A stretch of DNA of 64,000 bases from Carnobacterium pleistocenium FTR1 (GCF_000744285.1 NZ_JQLQ01000002.1:1116001-1180000), one strand, 5' to 3'. Positions 25,403 to 33,872 are shown, counted from the first letter of the stretch. The notes: generated by a model not told the origin, from the sequence alone. Translations and numbers: made by a program.

Positions 25403-27496
25403 ATGAAAAATTTGTACATTTCCAAACGAGAAAAAAATATTATTGAAATTTTACTCGAACAACGGAATGGCATCACCTTAGATTATTTGAGGGATGAATT
25501 AAAGGTAAGCAGTCGAACGATTTATCGAGAAATAGCGAGTCTTGAAAGTACATTAGCTAAGTATCAAATCAAATTGATTCGTGAACTAGATACCGGTTAC
25601 CGGCTTATTGGAAAGCCAGCTTTATTTAGCGAATTGCAGAAACAATTGAATGCTTCACCAGAAGAGTTAACGGCTCAACAACGCCAAAGTACTCTAGTGA
25701 TTAAGTTGTTGATGCAAGAACATGAAGTGAAAATGGAATCCCTTGCTCTAGATCTTCAAGTCAGTATTAGTACGATCCAAGCTGATTTAATTTCAATCGA
25801 AGAAGTGTTTAAGGCGTATAAAATTGACATTGAACGTAAAAAGGCTAAAGGCATTCAAGCCGTTGCTTCAGAAAGCAGTCGGCGTTTGATTATCAGTGGA
25901 TTGATTCATAGTGAGATCAATGAATATGACTTTTTTCAATTAATGGAAAATGAGTCGAAAACCGAAGTCCCAGACTGGGTCGGAGAACAAAATCCTTTTT
26001 TGAAGCAACTAAGTAAAGAAGATCTTTACCATGTATACGCTGTTGTTAAACAGTTTGGGCAACATTATTTTGAAGAAGTGACAGACAGTCAATTGCAGCG
26101 ATTAGTTATTTTATTGTGTGTTTCTATTATGAGATTGCGTGAGGGACATCAAATTCATTCCTTTGCCCCTACGATATCATTAACTGATAATGATCAATCA
26201 AAGAGTATAGAAACAGCTACGGCTATTTATGATTTTTTGCAGAAATTATATGGCTTAACAGTAACTATAGAAGAAATCCAATTTTTAGGTCTTCAAATCC
26301 AAGGGTTGAATGTGCCGTTACGCAATGATTTTTTTTCAGAAGAGTACGATGCTGACTTAGGGTATAAGGTGAGAGAGTTGATTCGTCTAGTCTCGATTGA
26401 AATGAAATGGAATTTCAATCAGGATGAGACTCTTTTTCAAGATCTTCAGGCACATATTTCAGCGGCTATCAAACGAGCGATTGCACCGATGCCTGAGAGC
26501 AATAACCCGTTGTTAGAAAAAATCAGCACTCAATATGGTCAGTTGAGTTTCGCGGTCAAAGGAAATCTGACACAAGTTTTTCCAACGGTTCATTTTTTAC
26601 CAAATGAGATCGTCTATATTGTGATCCATTTTGCTTCAGCTTTTGAAAGGCAACCTAAAATTCAAGAATTGAAAGCTTTGGTTATTTGTTCAAGTGGAGT
26701 CGGAACTGCAAAAATATTAGAAAGTCGCATACGTAAATACATTCCTGAAATAACGGTCATCGAAATTTCTAGGATCTCAAAACTGCATCGAATTGACTTT
26801 AATGAATACGATTTGATTTTATCGACCATTTTTTTACAGGGATTTGAAACGGAATACAAAGTTGTGACCCCCTTGTTAATGGATAATGAGATAAAAAGTA
26901 TTCAATTGTATATTCGTCAAATCATAGCTGAAAAGAAAAAAGGAAGAGCAGTCATAGAAAAAGTATTTCTTGCCAATCAAACAGATGAAGTGAGATTTAA
27001 AGAATTTTACCAAAAACTGTCGATTGCGAATAGCGTGTTAGAAAATTTCGATGTGCATCAAACAGTTGGAATAAAAGAATTGCAGCCAGCTATTTTAGCT
27101 ATTTGTGATAGTTTAACTGGGGAGATTTTAACCGATAGCGAGCACGTAGCTGGTAAACTGATGCAGCGAATAGATCTAGCTCCTATTGGACTTCCTAATA
27201 CAAATATGGCATTGTTTCATTGTATTGATCCGGCAATCAAAAAAGCCTTTTTTTCAATATATGATTTGGCAACGCCAATCGAAGTACTCGGAATCGATCG
27301 ACAGCCTATGCAGATGCACAGGGTGCTAATGATGCTGGGTCCGGATCCGTTAAGTGAGAATGCACAAGAAATATTGGGTTCTATCAGTTCGGCTATTGTT
27401 GACAGTCAATTGACAATGGAGATTTTCAATTCAGGTTCTAAGCAGTTATTAAACAATTATTTAAGCAGTTTATTTTTAGATAAATTAAAAAAATGA
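25403..27496 (+). CDS. mtlR: PRD-containing mannitol operon regulator MtlR
   Basis: About 697 residues: two N-terminal helix-turn-helix domains (about 10-70 and 95-150), two PRD domains (about 180-400), a GatB-type EIIB-like domain with the cysteine in LVICSSGVGTAKILESRI, and a C-terminal EIIA-like domain. PTS phosphorylation of these modules sets activator activity for the mtl promoter. In the EIIA-like domain the usual Ile-Pro-His is replaced by GLPNTN, so that phosphorylation site may be lost. ATG 25403 follows AGGA at proper spacing; a TTG at 25388 is the alternative. Confidence 0.9.
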   Translation: MKNLYISKREKNIIEILLEQRNGITLDYLRDELKVSSRTIYREIASLESTLAKYQIKLIRELDTGYRLIGKPALFSELQKQLNASPEELTAQQRQSTLVIKLLMQEHEVKMESLALDLQVSISTIQADLISIEEVFKAYKIDIERKKAKGIQAVASESSRRLIISGLIHSEINEYDFFQLMENESKTEVPDWVGEQNPFLKQLSKEDLYHVYAVVKQFGQHYFEEVTDSQLQRLVILLCVSIMRLREGHQIHSFAPTISLTDNDQSKSIETATAIYDFLQKLYGLTVTIEEIQFLGLQIQGLNVPLRNDFFSEEYDADLGYKVRELIRLVSIEMKWNFNQDETLFQDLQAHISAAIKRAIAPMPESNNPLLEKISTQYGQLSFAVKGNLTQVFPTVHFLPNEIVYIVIHFASAFERQPKIQELKALVICSSGVGTAKILESRIRKYIPEITVIEISRISKLHRIDFNEYDLILSTIFLQGFETEYKVVTPLLMDNEIKSIQLYIRQIIAEKKKGRAVIEKVFLANQTDEVRFKEFYQKLSIANSVLENFDVHQTVGIKELQPAILAICDSLTGEILTDSEHVAGKLMQRIDLAPIGLPNTNMALFHCIDPAIKKAFFSIYDLATPIEVLGIDRQPMQMHRVLMMLGPDPLSENAQEILGSISSAIVDSQLTMEIFNSGSKQLLNNYLSSLFLDKLKK

Positions 27497-27517
27497 AAAA
27501 ATAAGGAGCAAAAAACT

Positions 27518-27958
27518 ATGAATATTTTAGAAGAAAGCAGTATTAAATTAAACCAATCTTTCAACACAAAAGAGGAAGCCATTCGTGCAGCAGGAGAAAT
27601 TTTGGTAAAAGGTCAATACGTAAAAGAAGGTTACATCGATGAAATGATCAAGCGTGATAAAAATGTATCCACTTATATGGGGAATTTTATTGCCATCCCA
27701 CATGGTACTGAAAATTCAAAAGACTTGATCAATAATTCAGGTATCTCTATTGTTCAAATTCCGGGTGGAATAGATTTTGGTACCCCTGAAGAAGAAAAGT
27801 TGGTAACAATTGTTTTTGGAATTGCAGGTGTAGGTGATGAACACTTAGATATCCTTTCAAAAATTGCTATTTACTGTTCAGATGTCGAAAATGTTGTCAA
27901 ATTAGCTGACGCTTCATCTGAACATGAAATCAAAGAATTACTAGAAGGGATTGAATAA
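27518..27958 (+). CDS. mtlF: PTS mannitol-specific IIA component
   Basis: A 146-residue cytoplasmic IIA protein. The phospho-accepting histidine is in FIAIPHGTENSKD; the segment YVKEGYIDEMIKRD and the VTIVFGIAGVGDEHLDILS strand-helix match the mannitol/fructose IIA family. It receives phosphate from HPr and passes it to the IIB cysteine of MtlA. It lies 21 bases after mtlR with an AAGGAG ribosome site and one base before mtlD. Confidence 0.95.
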   Translation: MNILEESSIKLNQSFNTKEEAIRAAGEILVKGQYVKEGYIDEMIKRDKNVSTYMGNFIAIPHGTENSKDLINNSGISIVQIPGGIDFGTPEEEKLVTIVFGIAGVGDEHLDILSKIAIYCSDVENVVKLADASSEHEIKELLEGIE

Positions 27959-27959
27959 T

Positions 27960-29111
27960 ATGCTAGCTATTCATTTTGGCGGAGGAAACATTGGCCGAGG
28001 ATTCATTGGGGAAGTCTTGAATAAAAATGGATTTAAGATTGCTTTTGTTGATGTAAACAAAGAAATAATTGATGCTTTAAATGATAAAAAAGAATACACG
28101 ATTGAATTAGCTCAAGAGGGTACTCCTCAAATTAAAGTAGACAATGTCTATGGAATAAACAATGGGACTCATCCAGAAGAGGTGATCGCATCCTTTGAGC
28201 AGGCAGAGATTATAACGACGGCTATCGGTCCAAAAATTTTACCATACATTGCACCTTTGATTGCTAAAGGCATTCAAAAAAGAAGAACTAACCAAGTAAC
28301 TCAACCAATCGACATTATTGCGTGTGAAAATATGATTGGCGGCAGTACATTCCTTAAAGAAGAAGTGTTAAAGCATTTAGACAAAGAAGATATAGACTAT
28401 GTTGATCAATATATCGGGTTTCCTGATGCGGCGGTTGATCGAATCGTTCCGTTACAATCTCATGAAGACAAATTGTTTGTGTCAGTAGAAGGCTATAAAG
28501 AATGGGTCATAGACGAATCTAAACTTAAAAACACAGCTTTGCATTTAGACGGTGTTCATTATGCAGCTGCATTAGAACCATTTATTGAAAGAAAATTATT
28601 CACAGTAAATACTGGGCATGCAACGACAGCTTATGTTGGGAAATATGAAGGATACAAGACTATTGATGAAGCTTTAAAAGATGAAGCAGTCAAAAAACAA
28701 GTTGAAAATGTTTTAGCTGAAACGGGAGGCTTAATGGTCAACAAATGGCAGTTTGATGCTAAAGAACACAAAGCGTACATTGCTAAAATTCTTTCTCGTT
28801 TTGCTAATCCATATATCTCGGATGATATAACACGTGTAGCTAGAACGCCAATGCGTAAGCTAGGCTATGACGAACGATTTATCCGTCCGATTCGAGAAGC
28901 GAATGAAAGAGGCCTTGAAACGGATCACTTGATTCAAACAGTAGCTAAAGCACTTGTGTATCGTGATGCTAATGATGAGGAAAGCCAACAGTTAGAAAAA
29001 TTGTTGAAAAATGAGTCTGTTGAAGCAGTCATTCGTAAAGTGACACAATTAAAAGATGAAGTGTTGATTGAAAAAATCGTTAAAGAATATACGCAATTAA
29101 ACAAAAAATAA
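27960..29111 (+). CDS. mtlD: Mannitol-1-phosphate 5-dehydrogenase
   Basis: A 383-residue NAD-dependent enzyme converting mannitol-1-phosphate to fructose-6-phosphate. The N terminus MLAIHFGGGNIGRGFIGEVL is the family's nucleotide-binding motif; further signatures are IIACENMIGGS, GFPDAAVDRIVP and the NTGHATTAYVGKYEG catalytic region. ATG 27960 aligns with the family start and follows AAGGGA; a TTG at 27951 overlapping mtlF is less likely. It ends the mtl operon, with a terminator right after. Confidence 0.96.
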   Translation: MLAIHFGGGNIGRGFIGEVLNKNGFKIAFVDVNKEIIDALNDKKEYTIELAQEGTPQIKVDNVYGINNGTHPEEVIASFEQAEIITTAIGPKILPYIAPLIAKGIQKRRTNQVTQPIDIIACENMIGGSTFLKEEVLKHLDKEDIDYVDQYIGFPDAAVDRIVPLQSHEDKLFVSVEGYKEWVIDESKLKNTALHLDGVHYAAALEPFIERKLFTVNTGHATTAYVGKYEGYKTIDEALKDEAVKKQVENVLAETGGLMVNKWQFDAKEHKAYIAKILSRFANPYISDDITRVARTPMRKLGYDERFIRPIREANERGLETDHLIQTVAKALVYRDANDEESQQLEKLLKNESVEAVIRKVTQLKDEVLIEKIVKEYTQLNKK

Positions 29112-29117
29112 ATAAAT

Positions 29118-29166
29118 AAAGGCAGTCTAGAAACCAGCATAATGGAATCTAGGCTGTCTTTATTTT
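29118..29166 (+). terminator. Terminator of the mannitol operon
   Basis: AAAGGCAGTCTAGA pairs with TCTAGGCTGTCTTT around a 16-base loop and is followed by ATTTTG. Confidence 0.75.
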
Positions 29167-29301
29167 GTAAAGAGTAACGCCAAATTAACGCTCAACCTTT
29201 TCGTTGCAGATCAATTTCAACTCTTTTTAAATAAGGCAGGCACTGAGTCTGTAATGTGGGCATATTTTAGGCTAACTATCGGATTGGGTATCAAAAGAAA
29301 A

Positions 29302-29323
29302 GGTCGAGACAAAAGTCTCGACC
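29302..29323 (-). terminator. Terminator of the deoxynucleoside kinase gene
   Basis: Perfect 9-bp stem GGTCGAGAC/GTCTCGACC with a 4-base loop. On the minus strand it is followed by TTTTCTTTT, and it lies 21 bases past the kinase stop codon. Confidence 0.85.
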
Positions 29324-29343
29324 CTTTCTTCTATATTAATTAT

Positions 29344-30012
29344 CTAACGGATAGACTCTTTATTTCGAACTTCTGCCAATTTTTCTGTAACCATATTGAT
29401 TACTTTTGCAGCGTCTTCTGATTTCTCTAAGTCATACTGATTGATGTCAATCACTAATGTTTCGCTTTTATCGTAATCGTTAAACCAACCATCGTATTGA
29501 CCATGAAGATGAGTATAATAGTCTAATAAACTATCATTTCCATCAATTTGTTCAAAGGTACGGCCACGTTTTTCAATTCTGTTTAAAACAGTATCTAATG
29601 AACCTCGTAAATAGATCAAAAGATCTGGAGATTTTTTAGGCATGTTATCAAGTTCTTCCATCATATTGTCCAATAAATCTAAATAAGTATCCATCTCAGC
29701 GTCACTCATATTGCCTTCTTCATAATTGATACGAGTAAATAATGCATCTTCATAAATAGAGCGATCCAATACATTGTTTTCGTGTTTAAAAGCTGCCTTG
29801 ATACTTCTAAAACGAGTATTCAAAAAATAGATTTGCAGGGAAAAAGCCCAACGTTCAGGATTTTCATAAAAATTCTCCAAAATCCGATTATCATCCACAC
29901 TTTCGTAGAAAGGGTCACTTCCTAATGCGTCAGAAATAAATTTTGTATAGGTACTTTTACCAGCACCAATCATACCAGCTAAAACAATCACAGCTTTATT
30001 TTCCCCTTCCAT
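29344..30012 (-). CDS. Deoxynucleoside kinase (deoxyadenosine/deoxyguanosine kinase family)
   Basis: A 222-residue cytosolic salvage kinase that phosphorylates deoxynucleosides. P-loop GMIGAGKST at residues 13-21, the DRS motif in VLDRSIYEDALF, and the arginine-rich lid RIEKRGRTFEQ are visible. Lactobacillales commonly carry one or two such kinases; which base is preferred cannot be read from the sequence. It appears monocistronic, with a ribosome site TAGGAGTG on the minus strand and its own terminator. Confidence 0.9.
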   Translation of the reverse strand: MEGENKAVIVLAGMIGAGKSTYTKFISDALGSDPFYESVDDNRILENFYENPERWAFSLQIYFLNTRFRSIKAAFKHENNVLDRSIYEDALFTRINYEEGNMSDAEMDTYLDLLDNMMEELDNMPKKSPDLLIYLRGSLDTVLNRIEKRGRTFEQIDGNDSLLDYYTHLHGQYDGWFNDYDKSETLVIDINQYDLEKSEDAAKVINMVTEKLAEVRNKESIR

Positions 30013-30131
30013 ATAGCGGCCACACTCCTATCAAAGACCGATGTCCTCTTTTTGTTTCTTTTTCGAATGCTAGTATACCATATTTTAAAGAATCAGTTCT
30101 GTGAATTTCGAAACATATAGGGATCAAAATA

Positions 30132-31235
30132 TTAAGAAAATAGTTTTTGACATGCTTTTGGACCAACAATACCGTCAGATAGAAGGCCACAAGTCGTTTG
30201 GAATTTTTTAACTGCTTGAGTTGTGTTAAGTCCAAAATAAGAATCTGGCATACCAATTAGAGGATATCTCTTTCCTAGTAAAAAAGCTTGAACTGCATAC
30301 ACATCCTGCCCAGTCGATCTGTTTTTTAAGATTCTCATTTTTGAAGCTGTTTTAGGACCCCAATAGCCATCTATAGTAGAACCATTGTTTTGCTGGATGA
30401 GTTTTATTAGTGCTTGTTTTGTTAACGGTCCAAAAAGACCGTCTTGTTCGATTTTAAGTTTTTTCTGGACTAGTTTGATCAAATCATTTTGAGATAAGGT
30501 AGTTGCTTTAGGTTGTTCCATTGAAATAATCAGGTTTTGACCAATCAAGATAGTTTCAGAAGATAAATTGTTGATCATTTTTAGCCAAGTAAGGGTCGTG
30601 TGGTATGTTTTAGCGATACTCCACAACGAATCGCCTTTCACAACAAGATGATACAATTGATTCAGTTTAGAAACGGTGGGTATGGGTGTAGGGGCAGTTT
30701 GATTAGTCTTAGCCAAATCTTTGGAAAATTGTGCGAGTGAAATATTCTGCTGCAAAAGGTAAGTGTCAGGATCTGTATGAGTAGTGCCTCCTAAATGACG
30801 GGAAATCCAATGGTGCGTTTTAATGCCTTTAGAGGAGAGCGTTGTACCAGAATTTAATGTGTGTGGGATACCAGCTTCAGCTGCAAGTTTTTGTAAAAGC
30901 CATATATAAGCCTGATAGTCTCTTTGAAACCAAGTTAAGTTTGTTGTGCGAGCTAATTCAACTTGGGCATAAGCATGCGGATTTGCCAGTTTCCCCGCAC
31001 CAAATTGTATTTTTCCTGTTTGAGCAATTTGGATGATTCTTCCGCCACCACCGACCCAATGACTGGTGAAAGCACCATTTGCTAAAGCTTGTTTTTTCAT
31101 ATAAGCAATTTCATTTTCTAAAGAAAATGGACCACTATTTTTGGTATTGCCAGATTCATGAGCAATAACAAAACTGTTACTGAGCAATTTTTTTTGAATG
31201 ATTGGCAAGAGTTGTTTTTCAATCGTATGCGTCAT
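30132..31235 (-). CDS. N-acetylmuramoyl-L-alanine amidase with LysM and peptidoglycan-binding domains
   Basis: A 367-residue cell-wall hydrolase. An amidase_2 domain covers residues 15-165 with likely zinc ligands His26 (FVIAHESGN), the His of GIKTHHWISRH and the Asp of THTDPDTY. A LysM domain follows (YHLVVKGDSLWSIAKTYHTT) and then two PG_binding_1-type repeats (EQDGLFGPLTKQAL; SYFGLNTTQAVKKFQ). There is no signal peptide, as in phage endolysins or lysis-released autolysins. ATG 31235 follows a perfect AAGGAGG; a terminator-like hairpin lies just 24 bases upstream. The DUF2922/DUF1659 genes precede it on the same strand. Confidence 0.88.
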   Translation of the reverse strand: MTHTIEKQLLPIIQKKLLSNSFVIAHESGNTKNSGPFSLENEIAYMKKQALANGAFTSHWVGGGGRIIQIAQTGKIQFGAGKLANPHAYAQVELARTTNLTWFQRDYQAYIWLLQKLAAEAGIPHTLNSGTTLSSKGIKTHHWISRHLGGTTHTDPDTYLLQQNISLAQFSKDLAKTNQTAPTPIPTVSKLNQLYHLVVKGDSLWSIAKTYHTTLTWLKMINNLSSETILIGQNLIISMEQPKATTLSQNDLIKLVQKKLKIEQDGLFGPLTKQALIKLIQQNNGSTIDGYWGPKTASKMRILKNRSTGQDVYAVQAFLLGKRYPLIGMPDSYFGLNTTQAVKKFQTTCGLLSDGIVGPKACQKLFS

Positions 31236-31260
31236 TTTTAATTCCTCCTTGGAAAATAAA

Positions 31261-31288
31261 ATAGGATGAGACTTTTGTCTCATCCTAT
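31261..31288 (-). terminator. Terminator-like hairpin directly upstream of the amidase start
   Basis: Perfect 12-bp stem ATAGGATGAGAC/GTCTCATCCTAT with a 4-base loop, followed on the minus strand by TTTTATTTT and then the amidase ribosome site. It would end the DUF1659-DUF2922 transcript or act as an attenuator for the amidase gene. Confidence 0.75.
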
Positions 31289-31329
31289 TTTTAAGCTGGA
31301 TAGCTAGTCTAATTGTATTTCATTAACCG

Positions 31330-31554
31330 TTATTCTGCTTCAAAGATGTCGTTTACGACCCGTTCAACGTAGCGTGCGCCTACTACAGTGGCATAGGGAT
31401 TGGCACCTTCAATTTGAAACATATTTAATGAAATGATGGAATTCATTGCTTCCTGAGCTTTTTCTGCTGTTAAGTTAAGGATTGGATCTTTTACGCTCAT
31501 TGCCTTTGTCTTTCCTAAACTTGTACCGAATCTTAATTCCAATGATTTTGCCAT
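31330..31554 (-). CDS. DUF2922 family small protein
   Basis: A 74-residue protein starting AKSLELRFGTSLGKTKAMSV, recognisable as the DUF2922 family of Firmicutes, which has no established function. ATG 31554 is chosen because AGGAGGAAAAAAA precedes it; an upstream in-frame ATG at 31590 lacks this. It lies 56 bases after the DUF1659 gene on the same strand, a pairing often seen in Firmicutes, suggesting the two act together. Confidence 0.75.
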   Translation of the reverse strand: MAKSLELRFGTSLGKTKAMSVKDPILNLTAEKAQEAMNSIISLNMFQIEGANPYATVVGARYVERVVNDIFEAE

Positions 31555-31610
31555 ACTTTTTTTTCCTCCTCTTATAGTTAAATTGATCAAAGATGATGTG
31601 CTTTTAGTGC

Positions 31611-31814
31611 TTAACGAGTGTAGGTATATTCTTCAACCATGACTGTTTCTAAATATGGGAAGCTAGTTAGAGATTCTAAAGCAGCCGTAAAACCTTCAAC
31701 TTGTTCCGGTGTAACCGCAGCAATTGCATTAGGGTAGTTGCGTGATACTGTTTTTTCATTTGCTGCATCTTCAAAATGTACTTCGATTGACCCTTTTGTC
31801 CATTCTTTTTGCAT
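31611..31814 (-). CDS. DUF1659 family small protein
   Basis: A 67-residue protein (EVHFEDAANEKTVSRNYPNA, then AAVTPEQVEGFTAALESLTS) of the DUF1659 family, function unknown. The strong ribosome site AAGGAGG sits before its ATG on the minus strand. With the DUF2922 protein it forms a two-gene unit that ends at the hairpin before the amidase. The upstream region carries a palindromic site at 31846-31872. Confidence 0.75.
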   Translation of the reverse strand: MQKEWTKGSIEVHFEDAANEKTVSRNYPNAIAAVTPEQVEGFTAALESLTSFPYLETVMVEEYTYTR

Positions 31815-31845
31815 AATTAATTCCTCCTTATATAGTTAGGTGCTG

Positions 31846-31872
31846 TGTAAGTTTTTGTCATGACATCTTACA
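31846..31872. promoter_or_regulatory. Palindromic site upstream of the DUF1659-DUF2922 unit
   Basis: Outer arms TGTAAG (31846) and CTTACA (31867) enclose a perfect TGTCATGACA (31856-31865). It lies about 35-60 bases before the DUF1659 start, fitting an operator; the regulator is unknown. Confidence 0.4.
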
Positions 31873-31977
31873 CTTTTAATAACGTTTAGAAAGAATAGAG
31901 TGTTACCTTATGTTTGAAAGAATGAAAAAAAGTACACAGATTTATTGGGTTTTCTGTTTAGTTAAATTTGCTAAAAA

Positions 31978-31990
31978 AAAACGTGCTTTT
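31978..31990 (+). promoter_or_regulatory. ComK-box-like AAAA-N5-TTTT motif
   Basis: AAAACGTGCTTTT matches the AT-box half of a ComK site exactly. It lies 63 bases upstream of the ComK-like gene. A second exact AT-box at the classic 8, 18 or 31 bp distance was not found; A- and T-runs nearby may be degenerate partners. Confidence 0.4.
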
Positions 31991-32052
31991 TAGTTTGATA
32001 ACGATTACAATTGTTATATATTAAATAGGGTGATGGAAATGAGGATACAAGC

Positions 32053-32985
32053 TTGAAAGATTACACTATTCAAGATGACTATTTTTTCAATAAAAAGACT
32101 TGGAACAGCGAATTAGAGAGTCTTGTTTGTAATTTTTTAGAAGAATGTCTGTGTCAACAAGAAAATCATATAGAAACAGACTATTTTGATGAAGAAGAAA
32201 TAACTAGTCTTAATAAAACTGACCTTTTAGAAATAATATATGAGAAAACGAACACAGTAGAGGAGTGGTTGAAAAGAAGCATTGAGCAAAATCAAATTTC
32301 ACTTGATTACCAGACGTTCTATGTGATGGATATTAGTCATTACTCGTTATCGTCGTTCAATACAATCGTTTTTCAATCTAATCTTTATCCACTTAAAACC
32401 AAAGAAACATCAAAAGATCTAATAAAACGTTTTATTGATCATACAGGGGTCCCCTATGAAAAAGTACGGTCAGTAGGTCATTTGTTAGGCTTTTATTATA
32501 AAATCCCTTATGTGATAGGTGAAGCAGTTTTTATACCGGAAAAAAGTTCAATGAGAGGAACTAGTAGTTGGTTTGCTCTACATCATGTTAGTCAATACGA
32601 AGTGGTTGAGCAATCAAACGACATCCGTTTATATTTTAAAAATCAAACTAATATTAGCGTGGTAACTGAACGAACGCATTTTTTGAATCAAGCAGGAAAA
32701 GGAACAGCATTAAGTTGTTGTCAACAGCTGTTTGCAAAAGAAATGTTGCTGAATAAATATTCCATGCAAGATTTATTCTATTTTAAAGAAACCGATTTAA
32801 ATGTAGGCTCATTTTCTAACCAGGTAGATCAGATAACCCTAGAACGATATGCGTTATCCATCCAAAGTCAATCCAACAATCTTAAAAAAGTCATAAAAGA
32901 ACAGCTGTTAACGTCAATTCTAGGAGACGATCATCCTAATTTAAATGATATCCTGGTTACATTAACATTTAAATCAAATGAATAA
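32053..32985 (+). CDS. ComK-like protein with N- and C-terminal extensions
   Basis: A 310-residue protein of uncertain family. Residues about 105-230 follow the pattern of the competence transcription factor ComK: YYKIPYVIGEAVFIPEKSS matches KPPI-V...FLFPT-SS, then a conserved Trp (SSWFALHHVSQYEV), IRLYFKNQ matching VTFSNG, and FLNQAGKGTA matching FENQ...TA. B. subtilis ComK has about 192 residues, so this protein has roughly 95 extra N-terminal residues (acidic, Cys-containing) and about 75 extra C-terminal residues. TTG 32053 is the only start with a ribosome site (GAGGA, seven bases upstream). A ComK-box-like motif lies upstream, hinting at autoregulation. Assignment is by eye. Confidence 0.5.
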   Translation: MKDYTIQDDYFFNKKTWNSELESLVCNFLEECLCQQENHIETDYFDEEEITSLNKTDLLEIIYEKTNTVEEWLKRSIEQNQISLDYQTFYVMDISHYSLSSFNTIVFQSNLYPLKTKETSKDLIKRFIDHTGVPYEKVRSVGHLLGFYYKIPYVIGEAVFIPEKSSMRGTSSWFALHHVSQYEVVEQSNDIRLYFKNQTNISVVTERTHFLNQAGKGTALSCCQQLFAKEMLLNKYSMQDLFYFKETDLNVGSFSNQVDQITLERYALSIQSQSNNLKKVIKEQLLTSILGDDHPNLNDILVTLTFKSNE

Positions 32986-33031
32986 AAACTAGTTTATCTT
33001 GCAGAATGCATTTTATTTTTGTAAAATCAAA

Positions 33032-33055
33032 ATTGTTCTTTAAATTGTTCTTTAA
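33032..33055. repeat. Tandem 12-bp repeat before the AbiEi-like gene
   Basis: ATTGTTCTTTAA occurs twice in tandem (33032-33043, 33044-33055), about 60 bases before the start of the AbiEi-like gene. It could be an operator for autoregulation. Confidence 0.5.
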
Positions 33056-33116
33056 TAAGAATTTTAAATCCAGTATCATTTTTTAAATCAGAAAATGAAC
33101 AAGGAGGTAGGTCCCT

Positions 33117-33872
33117 ATGAATTTAACGAAACTTGTACAACTGTATATTGTTAATCAAAATATTGGCAGTCCAATTTTCATTTCCGATATTATGCATTAC
33201 ATAGAACAGTATGCTGATAATGATAAAGAGCACAAACAAGTAAGAAAAAATGTGAATGTTATTTTAATGAGAATGGTAAAAGACGATAAAGGATTAAAGC
33301 GTTTTGGAACGGGTGTCTATTATCGTGATGGAATAGAACAGACAGAAGAATCAGGTATTGATTGCGTTGAGTTGATCGAAAGAACTTATGTAGAGGATAA
33401 GACGGGAAATATTTATGGCTATCTAACAGGTGAGGCATACTTGCATAAGTTAGGGTTGATTGAAAACATTCCAAACGAAATCGTCATTGCAACAAATGAA
33501 AAGCGAAATGGAAATGTTGAATCGGCTGATATGAACTTTAAGTTGATCAATCCTCCAACAACGGTAACGAATGAAAATTGCTGTTATCTCCAAATATTAG
33601 ATTTAATAAAAAATGATTTGATCAAGGGAGACAATATTCAATACAATTACAGGCTGACTCATCATATGAATGAATACCATTTAGAGGCGGATAAATTGGT
33701 TGCATTTGCTGTTGATTTTTATAGTCAGAAAGTTATCCTTAAAGTTGCTGAATTTATTAATAATAAGGTGTATCTGGAAGAACAAAAGGATGGAATTTTG
33801 ATTACAATAGAGTCTACCAGACAAAATAAAACAGATGAGGTAATCATAGATAAAATGGGTGAAGATGATTAG
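33117..33872 (+). CDS. AbiEi/DUF6088-like antitoxin-type protein (orphan)
   Basis: A 251-residue protein. The N-terminal 70 residues look like a winged helix (FISDIMHYIEQY, then LKRFGTGVYYRDG), followed by the AbiEi/DUF6088-type core IYGYLTGEAYLHKLGLIENI and NEIVIATNEKR. AbiEi proteins are autorepressing antitoxins of type IV toxin-antitoxin and abortive-infection systems whose toxin is a nucleotidyltransferase. No nucleotidyltransferase gene is adjacent: downstream is a terminator and a metal-resistance operon. It may therefore be a solitary antitoxin or a domesticated regulator. The start follows a strong AAGGAGGTAGG site. Confidence 0.55.
   Translation: MNLTKLVQLYIVNQNIGSPIFISDIMHYIEQYADNDKEHKQVRKNVNVILMRMVKDDKGLKRFGTGVYYRDGIEQTEESGIDCVELIERTYVEDKTGNIYGYLTGEAYLHKLGLIENIPNEIVIATNEKRNGNVESADMNFKLINPPTTVTNENCCYLQILDLIKNDLIKGDNIQYNYRLTHHMNEYHLEADKLVAFAVDFYSQKVILKVAEFINNKVYLEEQKDGILITIESTRQNKTDEVIIDKMGEDD

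Noticed and set aside
29344-31814. Prophage remnant because of the endolysin-like amidase without signal peptide
   Set aside because: No holin, tail, portal, integrase or attachment-site repeats are nearby; the neighbours are a nucleoside kinase and DUF1659/DUF2922 proteins.
33117-33872. Complete AbiE toxin-antitoxin system
   Set aside because: No nucleotidyltransferase gene is present on either side; only the antitoxin-like gene was found.
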